Under the pieces are notes generated by a model. That model saw only the letters and a list, made by a program, of their open reading frames with translations. It searched no databases and had not been told where the DNA came from. This document shows positions 25,376 to 33,662 of a DNA stretch of 64,000 nucleotides, piece by piece; position 1 is the stretch's first letter; every line of letters starts with the position of its first letter. A program made the position numbers and the translations under genes. The stretch comes from Oceanibaculum nanhaiense (lineage in GTDB: Bacteria; Pseudomonadota; Alphaproteobacteria; Oceanibaculales; Oceanibaculaceae), in assembly GCF_002148795.1 (NCBI RefSeq), contig NZ_MPOB01000003.1:398340-462339 (forward strand), given 5' to 3'.

Positions 25376-26295
25376 GCATGCAAGAGAACACCCCCCAAGA
25401 GAACACCCCTGGGACCGAACCCGTCTTCAACCGCATTGCGCTGATCGGCGGCGGGCTGATCGGGTCGTCGCTGGCCTGGGCGTCACGCAAGAAGGGCCTG
25501 GCCCGGCATGTCGCCGTCACCTCGCGCAGCGCGGCAACACGCCAGCGGATCGCGGAGCTGGGCTTCGCCGATTCGTTGCATGAAGACATAAAGGGCGCGG
25601 TGACCGACGCCGAGCTGGTCATCGTCTGCACGCCGGTTGGCGCCTGCGGGGCGGCGGCCGAGGCGATGGCGCCCTATCTGAAGCCCGGCGCCATTGTCAC
25701 CGATGTCGGCTCGGTGAAGCAGGCCGTGGTGCGCGACATGGGGCCGCATATCCCCGAGGGCGTGCATTTCATCCCCGGCCACCCGATCGCCGGTACCGAG
25801 CATTCCGGCCCGGACGCCGGCTTCGCCGAGCTGTTCGAGGGGCGCTGGTGCATCCTCACCCCACTGCCCGGCGGCGATCCGGCGGCCACGGCGAAACTGC
25901 GGCGGTTCTGGGAAGGGGCCGGCAGCATGATCGAGGAGATGGATGCCGAGCATCACGACAAGGTGCTGGCCATCACCTCGCATCTGCCGCATCTGATCGC
26001 CTACACCATCGTCGGCACGGCGGTCGGGCTGGAGGAAAGCACGAAGAACGAGGTCATCAAATTCTCCGCCTCGGGCTTCCGCGACTTCACCCGCATCGCC
26101 GCCTCCGATCCGGTGATGTGGCGCGACATCTTCCTGAACAACCGGGAAGCCGTGCTGGAGATGCTGCAACGTTTCTCCGAGGACATCACCCATCTGCAGC
26201 GGGCGATCCGCTGGGGCGAGGCCGACACGCTGGAACAGATGTTCACCCGCACCCGTGCCATCCGCCGCGGCATCATCGAGGCCAAGCAGGCGTAA
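25372..26295 (+). CDS. tyrA: Prephenate/arogenate dehydrogenase
   Basis: 307 residues. The NAD(P) fold opens with ALIGGGLIGSSLAWA at 23-37, and the catalytic region reads HFIPGHPIAGTEHSGPDAG near 130-148, the standard TyrA motif with its His. A later SHLPHLIAYTIVGTA (about 203-217) completes the family pattern. It oxidises prephenate or arogenate to hydroxyphenylpyruvate or tyrosine. Start overlaps hisC by 4 bp. A short disordered N-terminus (QENTPQENTPG) has an internal repeat. No ACT domain is present, so feedback control would differ from bifunctional forms. Confidence 0.94.
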   Translation: MSMQENTPQENTPGTEPVFNRIALIGGGLIGSSLAWASRKKGLARHVAVTSRSAATRQRIAELGFADSLHEDIKGAVTDAELVIVCTPVGACGAAAEAMAPYLKPGAIVTDVGSVKQAVVRDMGPHIPEGVHFIPGHPIAGTEHSGPDAGFAELFEGRWCILTPLPGGDPAATAKLRRFWEGAGSMIEEMDAEHHDKVLAITSHLPHLIAYTIVGTAVGLEESTKNEVIKFSASGFRDFTRIAASDPVMWRDIFLNNREAVLEMLQRFSEDITHLQRAIRWGEADTLEQMFTRTRAIRRGIIEAKQA

Positions 26296-26335
26296 GCCGG
26301 CAAAAAACAACCGACGCCCCACCATCTACTCCGGT

Positions 26336-26448
26336 CGTCACCCCCGCACTTGTTGCGGGGGTCCAGGCCTCGGCTCGATGGATGTCAGTCGAGCAGGCTG
26401 AGAACCCTGGATTCCCGGCACCCATGGGGCTTGGGGCCGGGAATGACG
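26336..26448. repeat. 113-bp foldback intergenic repeat element
   Basis: Ends CGTCA and TGACG are complementary. Within it are two hairpins: CCCCCGC/GCGGGGG (26341-26361) and TTCCCGGC/GCCGGGAA (26412-26442), and the inner GTCCAGG pairs with CCTGGAT. This nested dyad layout is typical of repeated elements between alphaproteobacterial genes. It lies between convergent tyrA and fumarase, where it could also act as a two-way terminator. Confidence 0.7.
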
Positions 26449-26489
26449 TCTGGTGAAATGGCGTGGCCTGCGCCGTTCTCCCCGCATCC

Positions 26490-28109
26490 CTACTCCGGCA
26501 GCAGGTCGGCGAAGAAGTCGTTGCCCTTGTCATCCATGATGATGAAGGCGGGGAAGTTCTCGATCTCGATGCGCCAGACCGCTTCCATGCCAAGCTCGGG
26601 ATATTCCAGCAGCTCGACCTTCTTGATGCAGTCCTGCGCCAGCCGCGCGGCAGAGCCGCCGATCGAGCCGAGATAGAAGCCGCCATAGGTCTTGCAGGCG
26701 TTCTTCACCTGGGCCGAGCGGTTGCCCTTGGCCAGCGAGATGAAGCTGCCGCCATTCTTCATCATGATCTCGGCATAGGAATCCATGCGCCCCGCCGTGG
26801 TCGGGCCGAACGAGCCGGAGGCATAGCCCGCCGGCGTCTTGGCCGGGCCGGCGTAATAGATGATGTGTTCCTTGAAATAATCCGGCAGGCCCTCGCCGCT
26901 GTCGATCCGCTCCTTCATCTTGGTATGCGCCAGATCGCGCGCGACGATCATCGGGCCGGAGAGCGACAGCCGCGTCTTGATCGGGTACTGCGAGAGCTGC
27001 TTGCGGATTTCCGCCATCGGCCGGTTCAGATCGACCTGGACCACCTCGCCGCCCAGCTTGTCGTCGGTGACTTCCGGCAGGTACTTCTCGGGATGGCGCT
27101 CCAGCGCCTCCAAGAACACGCCTTCCCTGGTGATCTTGCCGACAGCCTGGCGGTCGGCGGAGCAGGAAACGCCAAGGCCGATCGGCACCGAGGCGCCATG
27201 GCGCGGCAGCCGGATGACGCGCACATCATGGCAGAAATACTTGCCGCCGAACTGCGCGCCGATGCCCATCTGCCGGGTCATCTCCAGCACCTTCGCCTCG
27301 GCTTCCAGATCGCGGAAGGCATGGCCGGTCTCGCTGCCCTGGGTCGGAAGCCCGTCGAGATAGCGCGCCGAGGCCAGCTTCACCGTCTTCATATTCAGCT
27401 CGGCCGAGGTGCCGCCGATGACGATGGCCAGGTGGTAGGGCGGGCAGGCCGCCGTGCCCAGCGTCTTGATCTTCTCCTCCAGGAAGCCGAAGAGCTTCTC
27501 CGGGTTCAGCACCGCCGGCGTCTGCTGATAGAGGAAGGCCTTGTTGGCCGAACCGCCGCCCTTGGCCATGAACAGGAATTTGTAGGCGTCGCCCTCGGTG
27601 GCGTAGATCTCGATCTGCGCCGGCAGGTTGGAGCCGGTGTTCTTCTCCTTGAACATGCTCAAGGGGGCCAGCTGGCTGTAACGCAGGTTGGTCTCGGTAT
27701 AGGTTTTGAACACGCCGCGCGCGATGGCCGCCTCGTCGCCGCCGCCGGTCCACACCTTCTGGCCCTTCTTGCCCATGATGATGGCGGTGCCGGTATCCTG
27801 GCACATCGGCAGCACGCCGCCGGCCGAGATGTTCGCCGTCTTCAGCAGGTCGAAGGCGACATATTTGTCGTTGGGCGAGGCTTCCGCATCATCCAGGATG
27901 GCGCGCAGCTGCGCCAGATGGCCGGGACGCAGCAGATGCGAGATGTCCTTGAACGCCTCATCGGTCAGCAGGGTGAGCGCCTGTGGGTCGACCTTCAGGA
28001 TCTCCGTGCCGTCCAGCGTGGCGGTGGAGACGAAGTCGTCGGTGAGCTTGCGGTAGGGGGTGTTGTCCTCCCCCAGCGGGAACATGTCCTGATAGACGAA
28101 ATCGACCAT
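26490..28109 (-). CDS. Fumarate hydratase, class I (4Fe-4S)
   Basis: 539 residues from the ATG at 28109 ([20 protein letters not shown]); the frame upstream is not protein-like. Cysteines for the oxygen-sensitive 4Fe-4S cluster are in [10 protein letters not shown] (near 103), AACPPYHLA (near 222) and [10 protein letters not shown] (near 505). It interconverts fumarate and malate in the TCA cycle; some relatives use mesaconate or tartrate. The alpha and beta parts are in a single chain, like E. coli FumA. It is transcribed towards the repeat element. Confidence 0.95.
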   Translation of the reverse strand: MVDFVYQDMFPLGEDNTPYRKLTDDFVSTATLDGTEILKVDPQALTLLTDEAFKDISHLLRPGHLAQLRAILDDAEASPNDKYVAFDLLKTANISAGGVLPMCQDTGTAIIMGKKGQKVWTGGGDEAAIARGVFKTYTETNLRYSQLAPLSMFKEKNTGSNLPAQIEIYATEGDAYKFLFMAKGGGSANKAFLYQQTPAVLNPEKLFGFLEEKIKTLGTAACPPYHLAIVIGGTSAELNMKTVKLASARYLDGLPTQGSETGHAFRDLEAEAKVLEMTRQMGIGAQFGGKYFCHDVRVIRLPRHGASVPIGLGVSCSADRQAVGKITREGVFLEALERHPEKYLPEVTDDKLGGEVVQVDLNRPMAEIRKQLSQYPIKTRLSLSGPMIVARDLAHTKMKERIDSGEGLPDYFKEHIIYYAGPAKTPAGYASGSFGPTTAGRMDSYAEIMMKNGGSFISLAKGNRSAQVKNACKTYGGFYLGSIGGSAARLAQDCIKKVELLEYPELGMEAVWRIEIENFPAFIIMDDKGNDFFADLLPE

Positions 28110-28233
28110 GGGGCGTTGCCTCGATCTGCTGGTGCCGGGCGGCGCTTCGGCGGCCCGCCTTGCTGTTCTGGGTTCGGCGCAACAGGTAGCAGGCGGGACA
28201 GGCAAAATCCAGTGGCCCGCGCAGCTTCCCCGC

Positions 28234-28899
28234 CTATCCCGCCTGCGCTGCTGCCATGCGCAGCTCACCCAGCGCCTGCCGCACGATGCGGAAGGACGAG
28301 TTCAGGAACAGCCCGGCCATCAGCGACGCCACGATCAGATCCGGCAGCGCGCTGCCGGTGCCGAACACACCCAGCGCCGCCACGCAGACCAGCACATTGC
28401 CGATGGCGTCGTTGCGCGAGCATTGCCAGACCGAGGCGACATTGGCATCGCCATCGCGCCAGCGATACAGCAGCACCGCGCTGACCACATTGGCGGCCAG
28501 CGCCAGCAGCCCGATGGCGCCCATGGTGAACGGCTCCGGTGGCGATCCGTCGAACAGCCGCCACAGTGCCAGCGCCAGCACGCCCGTCCCCATCAGCCCG
28601 AGGCTTCCCCCCTTCAGCAGCGCGACGCGGGCACGGGTCTCCGCCGCCCGGCCGATGGCCCAGAAGGAAATGCCGTAGGTCGCCGCATCCATGGCGAAAT
28701 CCAGCGCATCGGCATAGAGCGCGACCGATCCGGCCACGGCGCCGGCCGCCACTTCGACCGCGAACATCGCCGCGTTGATCGCCAGCACGATCAGCAACAC
28801 CCGGCGGTAGGCCGGCGTGGCGCCATCGAACATCCCGCCATGGTCATGTCCATGATCGTGCCCCCCATGGTCGTGCGAAGGACCGCAACAGCCGCTCAT
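28234..28899 (-). CDS. Cation diffusion facilitator family metal exporter
   Basis: 221 residues from the ATG at 28899; an ATG six codons earlier is also possible. It starts with a metal-binding head rich in Cys and His ([21 protein letters not shown]), then four to five hydrophobic segments with the paired acidic residues [14 protein letters not shown] of the CDF site. It is short for a CDF (usually about 300) and lacks the C-terminal cytoplasmic domain, so it may be a truncated or minimal type. It is divergent from a MerR regulator 98 bp away, which suggests metal-induced export of Zn or a similar ion. Confidence 0.85.
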   Translation of the reverse strand: MSGCCGPSHDHGGHDHGHDHGGMFDGATPAYRRVLLIVLAINAAMFAVEVAAGAVAGSVALYADALDFAMDAATYGISFWAIGRAAETRARVALLKGGSLGLMGTGVLALALWRLFDGSPPEPFTMGAIGLLALAANVVSAVLLYRWRDGDANVASVWQCSRNDAIGNVLVCVAALGVFGTGSALPDLIVASLMAGLFLNSSFRIVRQALGELRMAAAQAG

Positions 28900-28997
28900 C
28901 TTTCCATCCTCTTGCAATAGCCGCCCTCTTGCATCTGCCGCAGGGGCTTCGCATCTGAAGATGAGAGCTACAGTCGTTTGAGCTTCAAGGGGAAAAA

Positions 28998-29465
28998 ATG
29001 ACCAGCTATGGAATCCGCGAAATTGCGCGCGAGGCCGGCTGCAACGAGCAGACGGTGCGCTGGTACGAGGAACAGGGCCTGCTGCCGGCGGTCGGGCGCA
29101 CGGCGGGCGGGCAGCGCCGCTATGACGAGCGCCACCGCAAGCAGCTGGGTTTTCTGCGCCATGCGCGGGAGCTGGGGTTTTCGCTGGAGACGATCCGCGA
29201 GTTGCTGACGCTCTACAGCACGCCCGAGGAATCCTGCGCCGCCGCCGACGGGATCGCCACCCGGCACCTGGCCGATGTCCGGCACAAGATCGCGCGGCTG
29301 CAGGCGCTGGAGGAAGAGCTGGTCCGCATGATTGCGGAATGTGCGGGCGGCCGCATTGCCGAATGCCGGGTCATCGAGACGCTGTCCGACCACAGCCATG
29401 GCCATTGCCTCGCGCAGGATCACCTCACCGCCGGCCATCAGGTCGCAGAGCAAATACCTCAGTAA
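28998..29465 (+). CDS. MerR family transcriptional regulator
   Basis: 155 residues. The winged HTH is clear: YGIREIAREAGCNEQTVRWYEEQGLLP then RRYDERHRKQLGFLRHARELGFSLETIRELL, each a standard MerR segment, followed by a long helix. Cys80, several Cys near 115-122 (ECAGGRIAEC) and the His/Cys cluster HSHGHCLAQDH near the end could bind metal. Because it faces a CDF exporter, it probably activates that gene in response to Zn, Co or a related ion. Its stop overlaps the convergent small membrane protein gene by a few bases. Confidence 0.9.
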   Translation: MTSYGIREIAREAGCNEQTVRWYEEQGLLPAVGRTAGGQRRYDERHRKQLGFLRHARELGFSLETIRELLTLYSTPEESCAAADGIATRHLADVRHKIARLQALEEELVRMIAECAGGRIAECRVIETLSDHSHGHCLAQDHLTAGHQVAEQIPQ

Positions 29466-29776
29466 AACAACGGCTTGCGGCGATCCGACCGGGGCCGGCA
29501 CAGCAGCGCCAGCAGCACACCGGGCACGGCCAGCACGACAAAGGCCGGCAGCAGCAGCACGGAGACGATACCGGGGTCCCAGATCGAGGGATGCAGATAG
29601 CGCTGCACCACGGCCTGCAGCAGATTGAGGCTGCCGACATCAAGCTGGAACCAGAGCTGGCCGGCAGGGCGCGGCATGAACTGGCCGGAGTCGAGTGCCG
29701 CCAGCACATCGGCCCCGATCACCGCAACTGCGGCCAGAATCAGCACCCACCCCAGGACTTGACCGACGATACGCAT
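29459..29776 (-). CDS. Small membrane protein of unknown function
   Basis: 105 residues with two strong hydrophobic segments: VGQVLGWVLILAAVAVIGAD near the N-terminus and VLLLPAFVVLAVPGVLLALL at about 75-95. The middle (GQFMPRPAGQLWFQLDVGSLNLLQAV) is polar and conserved-looking, and the tail is basic (RPRSDRRKPLFY), placing it in the cytoplasm. Similar two-helix proteins occur widely in alphaproteobacteria without known function. It converges on merR. Coding by codon pattern is plausible but not certain. Confidence 0.6.
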   Translation of the reverse strand: MRIVGQVLGWVLILAAVAVIGADVLAALDSGQFMPRPAGQLWFQLDVGSLNLLQAVVQRYLHPSIWDPGIVSVLLLPAFVVLAVPGVLLALLCRPRSDRRKPLFY

Positions 29777-29935
29777 GATTTTCCAATCGCGGAAGACTGG
29801 AGTAGTGTGCCGTTAACCCCCTGCGGCGGCAATGATTCATTGGGGCGCGGCCGGCCGCATAACGGTTTCGTGACGGCCCGTGACGCGCGCTTCCGGCACC
29901 ATAAGCGGAAGATTGCCTCCGGCGCGTATCGGCCA

Positions 29936-29964
29936 TTGCATCCGGGGGCGCTCTCGGCTAGGTT
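29936..29964 (+). promoter_or_regulatory. Promoter of tRNA-Ser
   Basis: TTGCAT, 17 bp, TAGGTT lies 46 bp before the tRNA. Spacing is ideal and both boxes are fair. The 233-bp region 29777-30009 shows no other feature. Confidence 0.5.
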
Positions 29965-30009
29965 GCGGCGCTTCCAAAACGGGTGCGCTCCGGCGCGCGC
30001 CGTCAGGCC

Positions 30010-30100
30010 GGAGGGATGGCCGAGTGGTTGAAGGCGCACGCCTGGAAAGTGTGTAAGGGTTAATAGCTCTTCGCGGGTTCGAATCCCGCTCCCTCCGCCA
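30010..30100 (+). tRNA. tRNA-Ser (anticodon GGA), CCA encoded
   Basis: The acceptor arms GGAGGGA and TCCCTCC pair fully and are followed by G and CCA. The anticodon loop CTGGAAA has anticodon GGA, which reads UCC and UCU serine codons. The T arm reads GCGGGTTCGAATCCCGC. A long variable arm (about 30050-30072) marks it as a class II tRNA. A T-rich stretch follows at 30101-30117. On the minus strand this tRNA makes a false reading frame that should not be annotated. Confidence 0.97.
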
Positions 30101-30217
30101 GTTTTCTTTTAATTTATCAACGTCACCATTTATTTTTTCGGATGGGAGTTTCACCCATCCTGCTCCTCATCCTGCTGACTTCACCATAATGGCGGTATCG
30201 TTCCCTACGACACCGCG

Positions 30218-32047
30218 TCATTTCTGGAAAACATAGCTGCCGGGCGCATCCCCCAGCGGCTTGTAGCCCTTGCGCGCGGCCCCCATCGGCGGCGGCGGCA
30301 CGCGCTCCTCGCCGGAATTGGCCGCCAGCCAGCGCGACCATGCCGGCCACCAGGAGCCCTCCTGCAGCGCCGACGCCTTCAGCCACTCGTCGGGGCCGAT
30401 ATAGGGATCGGCGTCGCGGTGCAGCGCGATGCGATAATGCCGGTGGGAATGGCCGGGTTCGCTGACGATGCCGGCATTGTGCCCGCCGCTGGTCAGCACG
30501 AAGGTGATGTCCGTGTCGGTGATCTGGTGCAGCTTGTACACCGACCGCCAGGGGGCGACATGGTCGCGCTCGGTGCCGACGACAAACATCGGCGCACGGA
30601 TGTTCTGCAGCGCGGCGGCGCGCCCTTCCACCATGAAGCAACCGGCGGCCAGTTCATTGCCGAGATAGAGGCGCTGCAGATATTCCGCATGCATCCGGTA
30701 GGGCATGCGCGTCGAATCCGCGTTCCACGCCATCAGGTCATTCATCGGCGTACGCTCGCCCATGAGATAGTCGTGAACATGGCGCGACCAGACCAGATCG
30801 TTGGTGCGCAGCAGCTGGAAGGCGCCGGCCATCTGATCTTCCGAGAGATAGCCCCGGTTCCACATCATGCTCTCGAGGAAATGCATCTGGCTGTGGTCGA
30901 TGAACAGCGCCAGTTCGCCCGGTTCAGTGAAGTCGGTCTGCGCGGCCATGAGGGTGATCGTGGCCAGACGATCATCCGGGCCATGCGCCGCCCCATGCGC
31001 CATGGCGGCCGCGGCAATGGCCAAAAGGGTTCCGCCGAGGCAATAGCCCGCCGCGTGGACCTTGCGGCCGGGCAGGATGGCGGCGATGGCGTCAAGCGCC
31101 TCCATCACCCCCATGCGGCGGTAATCGTCCAGGGAGAGATCGCGGTCGGCGGCGGTCGGATTGCGCCAGGAGACGCAGAACACCGTATGGCCCTGCTCCA
31201 CCAGATAGCGGATCAGTGAATTGTGCGGCGACAGGTCGAGAATGTAATATTTCATGATCCAGGCCGGCACGATCAGCACCGGCTCCGCCAGCACGGTCTC
31301 CGTCGCTGGCGCATACTGGATTAGCTCGATCAGGTGGTTGCGGAACACCACCTTGCCCGGTGTCGCCGCGACATCCCGGCCAACCGCGAATTTCTCCGCG
31401 CCCGCAGGCGGCTGGTTGGTGGCCAGGCGGGTGATGTCCTCCTGCCAGTTCTGCCATCCCCGCAGGAAATTGGCGCCGCCGGTCTCGATGGTCTTGCGGA
31501 TCACCTCGGGATTGGTGAAAGGCAGGTTAGAGGGCGAGACGGTATCGAGCAGCTGGCGCGCGATGAAGGACACCACATTCTCGTGATGCGGGCTGACGCC
31601 CGGCACCTCATGCGTGACGTTGTGCCACCATTGCTGGGCCATCAGAAAAGACTGGGCATAGAAGCAGAAGGGCGGCTGGCGCCAGATATCGTCCCGGAAC
31701 CGGCTGTCGCCCGGCAACGGTTCGATACAGGGCGGCGTGTCGGGATGCATGCCGGCCATCAGCAGCCAGGCATAGAGGCGCGCCGTCTTGCGCATCGCCT
31801 TGTCGATCAGTTCCAGGCGTTTTCCCGGCGCCGAGGCAAGGTGGATCGACCAGTCGAAATAGGCCAGCGCTACCGCTGCCGGGGAAATGCCGCCGGTCAC
31901 CCGGGCGCTCAGCGCCTCGCGTATCCGGTCAATCGCGCGGAAAGCCTCGCTGCCGAGGCCTTCGTCGGGGTCAGGCCCAGTAAAAACCGGACGATGTCCG
32001 TCGCTCTTGTCCTGCATGATCTCCAAAGCCTTTTTGCATCGCAGCAT
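30218..32047 (-). CDS. phaC: Class I poly(3-hydroxyalkanoate) synthase
   Basis: 609 residues, or 599 from the ATG at 32017, which has GGAG close by. The lipase-like box is GYCLGG with nucleophile Cys336; the catalytic Asp is in TERDHVAPW and the His in SGGHNAGIV. PhaC N-terminal and core segments (FDWSIHLASAPGKR, WIMKYYILDLSPHNSL, CVSWRNPTAADRDLSLDDY) are all present. It polymerises hydroxyacyl-CoA into storage polyester granules in the cytoplasm. A phasin gene is divergent 159 bp away. PhaA, PhaB and PhaR are not in the window. Confidence 0.95.
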   Translation of the reverse strand: MLRCKKALEIMQDKSDGHRPVFTGPDPDEGLGSEAFRAIDRIREALSARVTGGISPAAVALAYFDWSIHLASAPGKRLELIDKAMRKTARLYAWLLMAGMHPDTPPCIEPLPGDSRFRDDIWRQPPFCFYAQSFLMAQQWWHNVTHEVPGVSPHHENVVSFIARQLLDTVSPSNLPFTNPEVIRKTIETGGANFLRGWQNWQEDITRLATNQPPAGAEKFAVGRDVAATPGKVVFRNHLIELIQYAPATETVLAEPVLIVPAWIMKYYILDLSPHNSLIRYLVEQGHTVFCVSWRNPTAADRDLSLDDYRRMGVMEALDAIAAILPGRKVHAAGYCLGGTLLAIAAAAMAHGAAHGPDDRLATITLMAAQTDFTEPGELALFIDHSQMHFLESMMWNRGYLSEDQMAGAFQLLRTNDLVWSRHVHDYLMGERTPMNDLMAWNADSTRMPYRMHAEYLQRLYLGNELAAGCFMVEGRAAALQNIRAPMFVVGTERDHVAPWRSVYKLHQITDTDITFVLTSGGHNAGIVSEPGHSHRHYRIALHRDADPYIGPDEWLKASALQEGSWWPAWSRWLAANSGEERVPPPPMGAARKGYKPLGDAPGSYVFQK

Positions 32048-32087
32048 ACCCAGCTACCTGCCGGCCGCGTAAAGCATAGAGAAAATA

Positions 32088-32100
32088 TTGCTGCGCGCAG
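32088..32100. promoter_or_regulatory. TGC-rich element TTGCTGCGCGCAG (candidate PhaR site)
   Basis: It contains the palindrome CTGCGCGCAG and lies between the divergent phaC and phasin genes. A related element occurs 23 bp further on. PhaR repressors are known to bind TGC-rich sites in such regions; no phaR is in the window. Confidence 0.4.
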
Positions 32101-32123
32101 TTGAGCTAGATCAATGCGTAATT

Positions 32124-32136
32124 TTGCTGCACTGCC
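32124..32136. promoter_or_regulatory. TGC-rich element TTGCTGCACTGCC (candidate PhaR site)
   Basis: Ten of 13 bases match the element at 32088, and the first seven are the same. It is 40 bp upstream of the phasin start, where a repressor would block transcription. Confidence 0.4.
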
Positions 32137-32175
32137 AAAATAAGCACCTTGGTCTTCTTGGAAAGGAGTCACGCC

Positions 32176-32484
32176 ATGTCTAGCGACAAGACTGCCGCCC
32201 CGAAGCAAGCGCCGGCCTTCCCGCCCTTCGCCTTCGGCACCGACTGGATGAAATCCCTGTCGGATACTCCCCTGCAATTGTGCGACGAGATGCTGAGCTT
32301 CACGGCAAAGCGCCTGCGCGCACAGGCCGACCACATGCAGTCGCTGGCGAAATGCCGGAACCCGTCCGAGCTTCTCGAGCGGCAGACGGCGTTCTTTCGC
32401 GGCGCCATGGAAGATTATGCCAGCGAAGCGACGAAATCGGCAAAACTGATGCAGGACGCCACGCAGCTGCCCCCGCAGGCATAA
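32176..32484 (+). CDS. Phasin family protein
   Basis: 102 residues from the ATG at 32176, which has AAAGGAG seven bases upstream; an earlier in-frame ATG has no such site. The chain is mostly amphipathic helix (CDEMLSFTAKRLRAQADHMQSLAKCRNPSELLERQ split over 40-75, then FFRGAMEDYASEATKSAKLM), the usual phasin pattern. Phasins coat PHA granules and limit their size. Its position opposite phaC supports the call. Confidence 0.88.
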   Translation: MSSDKTAAPKQAPAFPPFAFGTDWMKSLSDTPLQLCDEMLSFTAKRLRAQADHMQSLAKCRNPSELLERQTAFFRGAMEDYASEATKSAKLMQDATQLPPQA

Positions 32485-32512
32485 GCGGGAACCATGCCTG
32501 ATATGACCTGAC

Positions 32513-32558
32513 GCCGGCGGTTCCACTCAACGGGATCGCCGGCATCTGTCATTCTGCT
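32513..32558 (+). terminator. Terminator after the phasin gene
   Basis: GCCGGCG at 32513-32519 pairs with CGCCGGC at 32537-32543, followed by a T-rich stretch ending CTTCTTTT. It lies 28 bp after the phasin stop and ends the transcript before the export operon. Confidence 0.65.
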
Positions 32559-32588
32559 TTCTTCTTTTGACTCAGATGAGGCCTGCCG

Positions 32589-33662
32589 ATGGGTGCCTGG
32601 ACAAAACGATCATCGATCCTGCTGGTGGCCGTGCTGCTCGCCCTCGGCGGCGGATATGTCGCCTGGCAGAAGCTGGCCGATGGCGGACTGCCGGAGGGCA
32701 TCGCCAGTGGCAATGGCCGCATCGAGGCGGTGGAGATCGACGTTTCCACCAAGGCCCCTGGCCGCATCGCGGAGATTCTCGTCAATGAGGGGGATTTCAT
32801 CGAGGCCGGCCAGGTGCTGGCGCGCATGGACACAACGCAACTGGAGGCGCAGCGCCGGCAGGCCGAGGCACAGCTGCAGCGCGCGCGGATCGGCATCGAC
32901 ACGGCGAAAAGCCTGGTGGTGCAGCGCGAGGCGGAGCGCGCCGCGGCGCTGGCCATCATCGCCCAGCGCTAGGCACAGCTCGACGCCGCTACCAGCAAGC
33001 TCGAACGCTCCGAACAGCTCGCCCAGCGCGGCAATGTCTCCCGCCAGGTTCTGGACGACGACCGCGCCGCCACCCAGGGCGCCCAGGCAGCGCTGGAGGC
33101 AGCCCGCGCGCAGCTGGCCGCCAACGAGGCCGCGATCGGCGCCGCGAAGGCCCAGGTGATCGATGCCGAGGCGTCGGTCGATGCGGCCCGGGCCGCCATC
33201 GAGAGCATCAGTGCGGATATCGACGACAGCACCCTCGTCTCGCCGCGCGACGGCCGCGTTCAATACCGGGTGGCGCAGTCTGGCGAGGTACTGTCTGCCG
33301 GCGGGCGCATCCTGAACCTGGTCGATCTCAGCGATGTCTACATGACCTTCTTCCTGCCCACCGGCGAGGCCGGGCGCATCGCCATCGGCACCGAGGTACG
33401 GCTTGTCCTCGACGCCGCCCCGCAATATGTGATCCCCGCCCGGGTCACCTTTGTCGCCGATGTCGCGCAATTCACGCCGAAAACCGTGGAGACGGCGGAG
33501 GAGCGCCAGAAGCTGATGTTCCGGATCAAGGCGCATATCGACAAGGAACTGCTGCAGAAGCATATCAGGCAGGTGAAGACCGGCCTGCCCGGCATGGCCT
33601 ATCTGCGTGTCGATCCGCAGGTCGCGTGGCCGGCCGAACTCGACCGCAATCTCGTGCAATGA
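32589..33662 (+). pseudogene. HlyD/YhiI-type membrane fusion protein interrupted by an in-frame amber codon
   Basis: The frame starts with a membrane anchor (SILLVAVLLALGGGYVAW), then a barrel half (GNGRIEAVEIDVSTKAPGRI) and a coiled coil. Codon 128 (32970-32972) is TAG; the same frame continues without any shift into the second coil ([19 protein letters not shown]), [23 protein letters not shown] and the membrane-proximal domain, ending NLVQ. A single base change (GAG to TAG, or CAG to TAG) explains it. Without the stop it would be 357 residues, normal for YhiI-like adaptors that link an ABC exporter to TolC. It overlaps the next gene by 4 bp. Real mutation, suppression or sequencing error are all possible. 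Confidence 0.88.

Noticed and set aside
29837..30154. Minus-strand frame containing WRRERDSNPR
   Set aside because: This is the familiar false protein read from the complement of a tRNA-Ser gene; the tRNA here is complete.
30105..30640. Frame over the 3' end of phaC that looks like a second small gene
   Set aside because: It is a shifted reading of phaC; the real gene continues to 30218 with a normal C-terminus.
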